DNA of 64,000 bases from Pacificispira sp002696645 (GTDB lineage Bacteria; Pseudomonadota; Alphaproteobacteria; UBA8366; Aestuariispiraceae), in contig NZ_JBLZHU010000008.1 in the NCBI RefSeq assembly GCF_048892425.1, positions 62,001 to 126,000 of the forward strand. Direction: 5' to 3'. This document shows, piece by piece, positions 1 through 10,000 of the stretch (position 1 is the first letter of the stretch; each line of letters opens with the position of its first letter). The translations under genes and the position numbers were made by a program. The notes beneath the pieces are model-generated. The model searched no databases. It was not told the origin of the DNA and saw nothing but the letters and a program-made list of their open reading frames with translations.

Positions 1-394
1 CCATTAATGCAGATGACACGCGGTTATCAGTCCCGCCACCATCGAACAGAACCTGTCGGATCTGGATGCCCAAAGCTTTGAACTGCTGAAAGTCCCCTTG
101 GGTCCCCGCCGCGCGGGTCGTGGTGTTTGAAACCAGTTCCTTACCAAGGCTGCTGGTGGCGGTGACAGTCGGCAGATACCCGGACCGCGCGCTGCGCACT
201 GATTCCTGCGTGCGGCGCAGAATCGCCCGTTGTTCTTCAATTCTTGGATTTGTTTGGATCAGGGACCGCAGCTCTTCGGCCATTAACTGGGCGTGTGCCT
301 GCGGGGTCTGTGCCGTGGTCAGAACGCAGAAAGCCAGCGCGCCAAAATACATGCCGCGCACAGCCATTCCAAAACCGTTCAAATCTCTAGCCAC
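1..394 (-). CDS. TolC-family outer membrane efflux/secretion protein (N-terminal part, cut by window edge)
   Basis: The reading frame is open to the window edge, so only about the first 131 residues are visible. It has a hydrophobic signal peptide (core YFGALAFCVL, probable cleavage after the AHA-Q region). The next part is typical of TolC proteins: LRSLIQTNPRIEEQRAIL, then SARSGYLPTVTATSSLG, then IRQVLFDGG. TolC trimers form the outer membrane exit duct of type I secretion systems. The gene follows hlyD and the ABC exporter on the same strand, so it is probably the third gene of the operon. I chose the GTG start at 394 because GAGGGG lies 5 nt upstream; an ATG at 367 also leaves an intact signal peptide but has no good ribosome site. 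Family assignment is from motif pattern and context. Confidence 0.8.
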   Translation of the reverse strand, partial: MARDLNGFGMAVRGMYFGALAFCVLTTAQTPQAHAQLMAEELRSLIQTNPRIEEQRAILRRTQESVRSARSGYLPTVTATSSLGKELVSNTTTRAAGTQGDFQQFKALGIQIRQVLFDGGGTDNRVSSALM

Positions 395-511
395 CGACGC
401 CCCTCTTACCCCTATTCCTCGCTTAATGCCCTGATTCTTAGCCAGTGCAATAAACGAAACCGCCAACCACCTTATTCTTACCAGATAGATCGGCAGTCTA
501 CCAACAGACTC

Positions 512-1837
512 TTACCGCTCCCGGAACGCTTCATGTTGCAGCTTCAGTACGGGCCTGACCATGTAATCAAGCACAGTTCGCGTTCCTGTGTGGATATCAA
601 CAGTCGCTTCCATCCCCGGTGTGATCGGAAAATCACCTTCTTGTGTCCCTAAATACGTCTTATCCGTCCGCACCACAACTTCATAGTAAGTCTGCCCCTG
701 CTGCCCTGTGCTGGTGCTGGCTGATACACGTTCGACAACGCCGTCCAAGCCCCCATACCGGGCATAATCATAGGTGGTGATTTTAACGACAGCCTTCTGC
801 CCGGCGGCAACAAACCCTCGATCTTTCGGGTTCAGTTTCGCCCGAATTTGAAGGTCGTCGGAAACCGGAACAATTTCAGCAATCGGTTCACCGGGGCGAA
901 TAACGCCGCCGATCGTATTGGTCCGCAAATCCATCACGATCCCATTTATTGGACTTTTGATTTCGGCCCGCAACGCCTGATCAGTCGCAGTGGTCAGGGT
1001 CTCTTTCATTTCAGCAATTCTGGTTTCAATAGAGACCAGGTCTTCAAGCGCCCGCCTGCTGTACTGTTCGATCTCCCGTTCACGTTCCGCATCAATCTCG
1101 CTTAACGCAGATCGCGCACGCGGAACGGATTGCTGCAAAACCGACAATTCCCCTTTTAACTTTTCGACTTCCCCTTCAATCTGGACATGCTCCATCTTAG
1201 GGGTCAGGCCTTCCTTTAACAAATTAGCGGACATTTCTAAGCGCTGCTGAACCAGCGCCAGATCCCGGCGAACGGAGCTGGTATGAGCCTCCAATTCCGC
1301 AATCTCTAACTGACGCTGTTTAGAGCGTTGATCCAGCACGCTTAATGACGACTGAAGATCACGTTTGCGCGCCTCAAAACTGCGCAATTCCGCTTCGACC
1401 ATGTCGGGGCGGTTTTCAACGATATCGGCGGGGAACTGGGGATCAGACTCACCGCCCTGCGCCTCCGCCGTCAGACGCGCCTTCGCCAGATACAGGCCAT
1501 CCAGGCGGACCTGCAACTCCTGCCGGTTAATGCCAACACCCGCCAGGTTCAACTGCATAAGACTTTGCCCGGCGGTCACATGGTCCCCCTCCTTAACCAT
1601 TATGGACTCGATCACGCCGCCTTCCAGATGCTGTACGAACTGGGTCTGCTGTTCAGGAATAACCTCCCCGATCGCAACAGAGACTTCATCCAGTTGCGCC
1701 ATCGACGCCCAGCCAAAGAACCCTGCCAGCAACACGCCAGGCCCCCAAATCGCGAATCGAGAAGATCCTGTCTTGATCGACGCTCGCAGGGCGTCCAGCG
1801 GATTGTCGGAATTCGGATCAATACGGGTGGCGACCAT
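512..1837 (-). CDS. HlyD-family type I secretion periplasmic adaptor subunit
   Basis: This is the membrane fusion protein that bridges the inner-membrane ABC exporter and the outer-membrane TolC duct. The 441-residue length is typical of HlyD/PrtE/LapC proteins. A short cytoplasmic N-terminus precedes one membrane segment at about 32-50. A split lipoyl/barrel-sandwich region follows (IGEVIPEQQTQFVQHLEGG, near 77-95). Next comes a long Glu/Arg/Leu-rich coiled-coil hairpin at about 110-290, then the second lipoyl half (EIKSPINGIVMDLRTNT) and a C-terminal beta-barrel (AGQKAVVKITTYDYARYGGL, GMEATVDIHTGTRTVLDYM). The last motif is characteristic of type I secretion adaptors. It lies between the exporter and the TolC-like gene, with a G-rich stretch upstream of the ATG. 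Confidence 0.93.
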   Translation of the reverse strand: MVATRIDPNSDNPLDALRASIKTGSSRFAIWGPGVLLAGFFGWASMAQLDEVSVAIGEVIPEQQTQFVQHLEGGVIESIMVKEGDHVTAGQSLMQLNLAGVGINRQELQVRLDGLYLAKARLTAEAQGGESDPQFPADIVENRPDMVEAELRSFEARKRDLQSSLSVLDQRSKQRQLEIAELEAHTSSVRRDLALVQQRLEMSANLLKEGLTPKMEHVQIEGEVEKLKGELSVLQQSVPRARSALSEIDAEREREIEQYSRRALEDLVSIETRIAEMKETLTTATDQALRAEIKSPINGIVMDLRTNTIGGVIRPGEPIAEIVPVSDDLQIRAKLNPKDRGFVAAGQKAVVKITTYDYARYGGLDGVVERVSASTSTGQQGQTYYEVVVRTDKTYLGTQEGDFPITPGMEATVDIHTGTRTVLDYMVRPVLKLQHEAFRER

Positions 1838-1894
1838 TGCTAAAGCCCCCCAAACATACAGGATTGCCTGAAGCCAGACTGGGCCAAAATGTTG

Positions 1895-3700
1895 CTATTC
1901 CGCCGCATTGGGAGAAACTTCCTTTTTCACAGATCCCGCCGCTCCAGGGCCCATTTTTCCAGGAGGTGTTGCCCCCTGAACCGCCGGGTTTTGCTTTTCT
2001 GCCGCCCCCCCTTTGCGCAATTGTTCCAGCACAGAGCGCGCCGGCCCGGCCAGTGCGACACGCCCGCGATCCAAAACCAGTATCGTATCTGCAACCGCCA
2101 ACAAAGAAGGCGAATGCGTCGCCACCAGGATCGTGTGATCGGCGGCCATCTGGCGCAGGCTTCGGGCCAGGGCTTGTTCCGCCTCCCCATCCAAATCTCC
2201 GGATGGCTCGTCCAGCAACAGAACCGGCGGATCGCTGATCATGGTACGGGCGGCAGAAATCCGACGGCGCTGCCCCCCGGACAGCCGGCCCCCGGACTCC
2301 CCGATTTCAGATTCATATCCTTGCGGTAACTGGGCAATGGCTTCATGGGCCCCTGCCCGCTTTGCCGCCGTCACGATATCGTCGTCCTGCGCATCCGGGC
2401 CGCCCATCAGGATATTTTCCCGAACAGTGCCGCTAAACATCACCACTTCCTGCGGCATCAAGCCGATCCATCGGGCAATCTGGGCCCTGGGAAACTGGGC
2501 AATATCAGCACCATCCAGCAATATCCGGCCGGTATCAGGCGCATACAGTCCACCCAGCAGCTTAAACAATGTGGTCTTGCCGCTGCCATTCCGCCCAACG
2601 ATGCAATGCAGCCCTCGGGGGCCAATGGTCCCATCAATCTTTTCAATCGCCGCCTCCCCTTCAGGGCTGTAGCGGAAGGAAAGTTCTTCGATGCGCAGCA
2701 CACCTTCCGGGCGATCAAACGGCAGTTCAGGGGCACTGACATCATCTGCCATCGCCAGAACGACTTCCAGGCGTCGCGCGGCTTCTCTGGCGCTTTGCAA
2801 GGTTTTCCATTGCCCGACCAAACCAGCAATCGGGGCGACCATGCGTCCCGCCAGCATGTTCGACGCGATCAAAGACCCGATCGTCATGGATTGGTCCAGA
2901 ATCAGCAAAGCCCCAACACATGTGATCGAAATCGTCGTCGCCAGACTCATGACATGGCTGATCGTGACATGGGCATCCCCTGCCGAACCACGGGCCAGCG
3001 ACGCCTTGATGGTGTCAGCATGACGTTGCGCCCAGATGGGCCGCAACCGACCGGCCAGCGCCAGGGATTTTACAGTGGCACGCGCGGCAATGATTTCAGA
3101 AACAAGAGTTTCACGTTTGGTGCTCTGTAGACGCTCTTCTTCGGTCAGCGTCGCTGCGCTGGAGCCCGACCGCCATGCCAAAATCATGAAAAACGGCAGC
3201 ACGATCAGAACCACCATCGCCAAAGGCGGGGCCAGCCAGAAGATGGCAATCAGGAACACCACCGCGAAGGGCAGATCCATCAGCAAGCCCATAGAGGGCC
3301 CGGAGACCCCGCCCCGCACAGCATCAATATCGCGAAACAGAGTTTGCCAGGAGGTTGTCGTGCGGGATTCAAGCACGCGCAACGGCAGGTTCATGATCTT
3401 CTCGAACAGGGCCCGACCGACATCGATGTCAATATCCAGCCCGATTCGCTGGAACAGTTTCGACCGGCCCAGGCGCAACAGACCATCAAACCCGATGGCA
3501 ACGGCCATTCCGATGACCAGCCCCTGCAGCGTGGTCAATCCCGCATGGAATACCACACGATCATAGACCTGCAGCATGAAGATCGGCACAGCCAAGGCCA
3601 ACACATTGATAAACAGGGAAGAAAACAATGCTTCCAAGAGTTTCCCCTTGGCGCGCTTCAAGGCGCGATGCAACAGTTTCCCCACCTGTCCTTCGGACAT
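1895..3700 (-). CDS. Type I secretion system permease/ATPase (PrtD/LapB-like ABC exporter)
   Basis: This is a fused transmembrane/ATP-binding exporter half-transporter that would power export of the adjacent giant RTX protein. Residues from about 15 to 300 form the six-helix exporter domain (start FINVLALAVPIFMLQVYDRV, a signature of type I secretion ABC proteins). The nucleotide-binding domain has Walker A GRNGSGKTT near 368, the signature SGGQRRR, Walker B PVLLLDEP and a switch His in VATHS. There is no N-terminal C39-like peptidase domain, as in PrtD and aprD proteins. The C-terminal about 40 residues are Gly/Pro/Lys-rich and variable. I prefer the ATG at 3700 because AGGG lies 8 nt upstream; an ATG at 3706 is also in frame. 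First gene of the minus-strand operon and divergent from the adhesin. Confidence 0.93.
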   Translation of the reverse strand: MSEGQVGKLLHRALKRAKGKLLEALFSSLFINVLALAVPIFMLQVYDRVVFHAGLTTLQGLVIGMAVAIGFDGLLRLGRSKLFQRIGLDIDIDVGRALFEKIMNLPLRVLESRTTTSWQTLFRDIDAVRGGVSGPSMGLLMDLPFAVVFLIAIFWLAPPLAMVVLIVLPFFMILAWRSGSSAATLTEEERLQSTKRETLVSEIIAARATVKSLALAGRLRPIWAQRHADTIKASLARGSAGDAHVTISHVMSLATTISITCVGALLILDQSMTIGSLIASNMLAGRMVAPIAGLVGQWKTLQSAREAARRLEVVLAMADDVSAPELPFDRPEGVLRIEELSFRYSPEGEAAIEKIDGTIGPRGLHCIVGRNGSGKTTLFKLLGGLYAPDTGRILLDGADIAQFPRAQIARWIGLMPQEVVMFSGTVRENILMGGPDAQDDDIVTAAKRAGAHEAIAQLPQGYESEIGESGGRLSGGQRRRISAARTMISDPPVLLLDEPSGDLDGEAEQALARSLRQMAADHTILVATHSPSLLAVADTILVLDRGRVALAGPARSVLEQLRKGGAAEKQNPAVQGATPPGKMGPGAAGSVKKEVSPNAAE

Positions 3701-3706
3701 TTCCAT

Positions 3707-4047
3707 TTCCCTATTCGAATTAACCTGAGCCCCATTATTCGGAGCACTGCTGCATTTTATCCCAACGCGACGGGTACAATAGCATAGTTAAAGCGACTAG
3801 AACCATACGGGCAAAGTGACACGCTGCAACCCCATCGAATGGCAAGGCGATATAGAAAGGTTCAAAAAAATCATTAAAGTTTTACCAAACATAAAAAACT
3901 ATGCCTGAAATCTTTCCAAAACTTCCATCAAATGCTATATAAATTTTAGGAGGGGCGCTTAGCGCTTGAGGCGTTGCTGGTTTATGAATGCATTCTCGCA
4001 CAGAAGTGCTATGGATACTGATAAACTGGGGCTCCTGGGGATTGAAA
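3707..4047. promoter_or_regulatory. Divergent intergenic region between type I exporter operon and giant adhesin
   Basis: This 341-base AT-rich region separates the divergent exporter operon and adhesin gene, so it must hold both promoters. A TATATAA-type -10 candidate lies near 3936-3943. An unusually strong ribosome-binding sequence, AGGAGGGG (3948-3955), lies about 95 bases before the preferred adhesin ATG. It could instead serve a short overlapping reading frame, described separately. No perfect TTAA-N7-TTAA or sigma-54 motif was found here. Promoter assignments are tentative. Confidence 0.4.
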
Positions 4048-4085
4048 ATGGCAAAACAAGAATCAACGCTTCGCCCAGGCGATAA
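3966..4085 (+). CDS. Possible short leader ORF overlapping the adhesin start
   Basis: A small frame of 39 codons plus stop starts at TTG 3966, ten bases after AGGAGGGG. A shorter version starts at ATG 3984. It ends at the TAA at 4083-4085, overlapping the first codons of the adhesin in another frame. Its predicted product is short and basic with no recognisable domain. The strong ribosome site and the overlap suggest a leader whose translation might influence adhesin translation, but this is inference. The alternative is that the AGGAGGGG is fortuitous or serves the longer adhesin start at 3988. Confidence 0.2.
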   Translation: MRRCWFMNAFSHRSAMDTDKLGLLGIENGKTRINASPRR

Positions 4086-7000
4086 TGGCGCTTCGTCTGA
4101 GGAAGGCTCTAACTTTTCAGTGGAGCCCAACCACGAAGCCAATAGTGATTCTGCTTCACCCACCGTCGATCCAGCGTTAAACACCCCGCGCAATCAAGAT
4201 GGCGATGCCTTAGCCAGCCCCAACGGCGTTTCCAACATCATTCTAACAGACAATGATCTATCTGATCTGGCGGCACGCAGTGATGCCTTACCCGGATTCC
4301 AGGCGACATCAGAGACCGGGCTGCAAACCGGAACATTGGGCGGCGCTGATGTCAGCATCGTAATGTCGTTTGATGCCCGCGATGGCGACACTGTTTCCCT
4401 GCCCGACATCTCCTACATCTATGACGGCGATTATGTCCGCCAAGGCACGGACCTGCTGTTGATCAAGCCGGATGGAACGGCTGTTCAGATTGAAAACTAT
4501 TTCGCCGTGGAATTCACCCCCGATATCTTGGGGGCTGGCGGACGTCGGTTAACGCCGGAACTGGTCGAATCCTTCCTGCACCCGGTCGCGCCCAATCAAT
4601 TGGCTGCCTTGACTGATAATCAGGTCGCGCAGGCCCAGGGCAACAGCATTGGCACCGTGGAAACCATTACCGGTGAAGTCTATGCGGTTCGGCCCGATGG
4701 CACCCGCGTGCGGCTGCAGGCCGGTGATCCCGTTTTCCAGGGCGACCAGATTGAAACGGCAGACGGCGCGTCGATTAAAATGACCTTCATCGATGGCACG
4801 CTGTTCACCCTTGGCGGCGATGCGCGGCTGGCGCTGGATGAAATGGTGTTTGATCCGGCCACCAGTTCTGGGGAATCTGCCTTCTCCATCCTGCAAGGCG
4901 GGTTCCTGTTTGTTTCGGGTCAGATTGCCCAGAACAATCCAAACGACATGACCGTGACCACGCCTGTCGCGACCATCGGGATTCGCGGAACCATCGTGAC
5001 CGGGGAAGTGTCTGGCGAGCAATTGAGTACGGGAGAGACCTTCCGCTTCACTATTGTGGATGGGGAAATCGCCATCACGGCGGGCACCCAGACCATCGTC
5101 TTGAGTGAGAATTTCGCCACCGCTACCGGCACCGCCGATGGGACCGGCGGCACAGCCATATTTGATTTCGTCGATACGGCGCAAAATGTGATCGCCCGGA
5201 ACTCCAGCCAGTTCAAAGCTCTGTCGCCCAGTGATCTGCAAACAATTGAAAATGCTATTAAAACGACTATTGAGGCCAGAACCGGCCAAACCATTGATCT
5301 GAATTTGCAGGATCTTGTGACAAACGCACCGGATTCCAATTCCGACGATGAATCCGATAGCGAAGAGGATGACGACAATTCAGCAGGGGAAGTCGAAGAC
5401 AGCGGCGGCGACGATGAAGAGTCGCCAACAAATAGTGAAACTGACGAAAGCGGTGGCGGTGAAGATTCTGAACTGACCGAAGAAGACCTGCAGGATCTTC
5501 AGGATGCCGAAGAAACGGATGAAGAAGGCGCAGGCGACGACGAAGAAGAACAGGAAGAGATTGGCGATATAGAGGGCGGTGAGGATCCCGGTGACGAAGG
5601 CGGCGGTAATGACGGGACCAATGCGCTCGGTGATGAAGTAATCAATGTTGTCAGCCCCTATACCGGTGGGTCGGATGACACGGAACAGACAACGGGTAAC
5701 GATAGTCAGGTCACCCCAAATCAAACACCCTCATCAACCCAATCCCCTGTTTTCTCTCAAGATGACTCGTTCAACGAATCGGTCACGCCGGTAACCGGTT
5801 CCTCATCCACGGTTGGAGATGGCAACAGTTCGTTCAATGTCACCCAGGGCAGTTTGCAATCCTCCCCCTCTTCCGGGTTTGATTTTGGATATCAGGCCCC
5901 CAACAGCACGGCCAATACCACCTTCAACAGTGCTAATTTTTCAAATCCAGATGCAAATTACCTGGTTACGACCGGATCGGGTACAGATAACATAACAACG
6001 GGCGGCGGAAACGATTCCGTCAATACCGGGGCGGGCAATGACACGATCACGACCGGTGGGGGCGATGATACCGTCAATGCAGGCACCGGAGATGACACGA
6101 TTATCGGCGGTACGGGCGAAGGCAATGACTTCTATGATGGCGGCGAAGGATATGACAGCGTCACCTATGATTCCGTCTCCGGCCAGAACAGAACCTCCCT
6201 TTCGGTAAACCTGTACAGTGTTTCCGGCACCACGTCGGTGAATGACTATGGCGCAGAAATTATTGATTACGACACATTAACGAATGTTGACTTCATCCGC
6301 CTGGGCCATGGCGATGACACCGTGAGAGTGTATGAGGCCGGAATTGATGTTGATGGCTCGCAGGGGCAAGACACGTTGAGCCTGAATTTTGCGGGCGGCG
6401 ATGTCACCTTCAGCTTTGCCGATGGCGTGTTTAATAAGAACAGCGCCAGTTCGACCTTCACCAACTTTGAATACGTCCTGGGCGGTGAAGGCAATGACAA
6501 GATCACTGTCGACGATATTTCCCAATCCGCCAGCGGCGGCGATGGCGGGTCTGATACATTGGTGATTGGTGACAACGCCCTGCTGTTGAATCTGGGCGGC
6601 AGTGTCAGCAATGTTTATTTAACTGATGGGGAAGCGACGCAGACATTCGCGAATTTTGATTTTGTCGAACAGACCAGCGGCACACTGTCCCTCGGCAACG
6701 GGACCTATAACGCGACCGGTCAGGTAACCCTGAACACGATTACTTTGGATAACTATATTGCGCCTGTATTCGATGGGCCCGGCACATTTGTAAATACCGG
6801 CGCGATTGAGTTCGACTATTCCGCAGGGGCGGATCTGATCGGCAATTTGGACATGCGCGACGGCACGTTCCACCTCACTGGATATTCATCGCAATTGGAT
6901 ATCTCAGATGGCGGTCGCCTGATCATCGGGACGGACACCGGGTATCTTGGCAGCACGCTGTCGGCGCTCAGCATAAATGTCGGATCAGATGGCATTGTTG

Positions 7001-10000
7001 AGATTGCCGAAGGCGAAACGGCCTCCCTGGCCAATGCCAAGTATCGTTTTCTAAACGACACATCGACATTACAGGTAAATGGAACCTGGCTGAATTCTGA
7101 TTCAGACACATTCAATGGATTCGGCGCCAGTCTGAACAGCTCGGTCATCAATGGGACAGGCACCGTCATCAATGGCGGTGAGATTTCGTTTAATGGCGAT
7201 ATCCTGAATATCGATATCCAAAACGAAAACCCCTCTGAGGAAGCCGACGGTGATATCTATGTCAATAACAGCGGCAGCTTCACCGTCAACTCCACCATAA
7301 CCGGTGGATCAATTACCCTGTTTAATGATGCGCAGCTTAACGGTACCGGGTCGCTTGCGGACCTGTCGATGCTGCAGTTGAACGATGGGGCTGCCCTGGC
7401 GGTGACTTACACAGAAGTGATCGGGACCGTTAACCTGCAGGGAACGAGCAGCGTCACGGGCATTTTGGATATCAACGAAGGAACATTGGCCTTTGAAGAT
7501 TCACAAGCCACATTATCCGTTGGCACAAATGGTACCCTGATTGTTGGATCAGAAACTGACCTTGGCAGTGACGGGACCCTGAATATCGGCAGCGGCGGGA
7601 CGATCAGCATCGAAGCCGGAGGGCGTTTCGATCACGTCGGGGGATACTCGTCAGGCGATGATTCACAGATAAATCAGACGGCTCTGGGCAACCAGTCCAA
7701 TCCGGATATCGCGCTGCTGGGCAACGGTAATTATGCCGTTGTCTGGGAACAGGCTGGCAATGACAAGGGTGCCATCGTCAATGCATCCGGCACAGTCATT
7801 GCCGAATTTGATGCAACGGCAACAATGGGTGGCACGCATAGCCCCCGCGTTGCAGCGGCGGGCACGGACCACTTCATTATTACCTACAACCAACTCAATG
7901 GCTCGACCGTTGTTCAGAAATGGGCCTTGTTCAACAATGATGGAACCTATGTCGATGCCTACCATGAGTTATCAAACGAATCTGGAATAAATTATGTAGA
8001 TTTTGACGCTTTCTCCTTTGGAAGCAATGGATACGGCTATATCACGCGCTCAGAAAACACCAGTTCATTTACGGTAAAAATCCTAAATGGCGGCACGACC
8101 AGTCCGTTCACCCTGATCCCGGGTGGCCCGATTGTTCAGGGGGCACAAATTGTTGAACGTACGGGCGGATCCCTGGTTGCAATTTTCGGAACGGAAATTA
8201 GTGGCGACAACAAAATCTACCATCAGGTTTTAAATCCGGTCGGCGGCAGCATGGGCAGCCAGACTTTTCTGGATGCGCCAGGCGCGCAAGGAAAGCTGGG
8301 CATCGCCGCATTACCCAGTAATGGCTATGTCATTGCGTGGAGCAACGGTTCGGAGATTTTTGCGCAACGGTTCGGCAGTGCAACCCAGCAGGTTGGAAGC
8401 CAGATAAGTGTTACGAATGGTGCCATCGATGGCACCGACCCTTCCATTGTTGCCTTCGCGGATGGCAGCTTCCAGATTTTCTATGAAAGTGCGACGGCTG
8501 CCGCGATTTACATGCAGTCCTTTAATTCTTCCGGTATCGCAGAGGGCGATAGAGTCCTGATCGCGGACACTACGAATTCATCCGGCGCGCAAACAGATGT
8601 TGTGGCTATCCCCAATGAAAGCGGCGATGGCGTGACATTTGTTTATGTCAGCAACGGCACGAATGGCACCGATATTTTCTTTGGCAACACCGCGGATGAT
8701 GTAAACGGCACCGCCCTAAACCTTGAAGTTGGCTCCACAATTGGTGGCACAGGCACGTATGTTGTTTCCGATGCGGAAACCATGGATGGCATCACCCTGG
8801 CTGTGGGTGCCCATATCGACAATGACAGCACCCTGACGGTCGGCACCACGGGCTTAGATATACAGGGCGAAGTCGACAATGACGGTGGGACAATAGTAGT
8901 CTCGGAAGGATCCGCCTTAAGCGTCAATGGAACCAACAGCATCATCAGTGACGGGGTAATAAACGTCCAATCCCTGTCTGTGCTCAGCGGCAGTGGTCAA
9001 ATCAGCGTCGATGACCTGATCCTGAACGAAGAATCATCTCTTTACCTTTCCGACACCCAAGTGAATGGAACCCTTTCTGTATTGGGTGAAGCCGACATAG
9101 CCGGAAATCTGGATATCACCAATGCAGAATTGTATTCTGAAGAAGAACGCACCAAGGGGGATTTAGATCTCGTCGACGGTGGTGTTCTTATCATCGGCAG
9201 CAATACTTCCTTTGATAACTTCGACAATGGGGGGATCAATTTCTTCAGCGGTGGTGTTTTGCGGATAGCCGCAGGTGAATCCTTTGATTTAGGAGAATTC
9301 TACGAAGCAGGAACCTCTGTCTTTGAAAGCCAATCCGGCGGAACCTTAGAAATATTGGGTTCTGCAACGATCGGAGAATACGAAACTTTCGATGGCTTGG
9401 CAGAAGCGGAATCTACGACGATCAATGGATCGGGCAACTTCTCCAATGCCGGCAGCCTGACCTTAAGTGGCGACACCGTAAACATCCAATTTGCCAATCT
9501 CGATACAGGCACGCTGCAAATCAATTCCGGGACGACGACCTTCAACGCCGACATGACGTCATCCGGCAGTATCGATATCAACGGCACCATGGCGATGAAC
9601 AATACACTGACCAATACCGGGACGGTCAGTGTCGATGGCACCCTTATGGGCAATGGCCGTGTCATTAACTCAAATGGAACGATTTATCTGGGCGACGGTG
9701 CGGAGATTTCCGTCAACTATTTTGACAATTCGAACGGCACGATTGATTTCTCTGAAGGCGATGGGACGTTCACGGGCGGCACGCTGGACATGACGACCGG
9801 AACGCTGGCCGCAAGCTCATCCACGGACAGCCTGACCATCCTTGAGGCCACAGCAATCTTTGGCGGCACCACGGATTTAGGCGAAACCGGCGTCACAGAA
9901 TTTTCCGAAAATGGTACGTTAAGTGTGGCTTACGGTGAAACCTTCACCTACGACGCGGACAGTACCGAAGCGCAAATCCACTTTCTGAGCGGCGCCACTA

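Noticed and set aside
4048..5000. LapG protease site in the adhesin N-terminus
   Set aside because: No T-A-A-G or P-A-A-G tetrapeptide was found in this region, so a LapG-type release mechanism is not supported by sequence.
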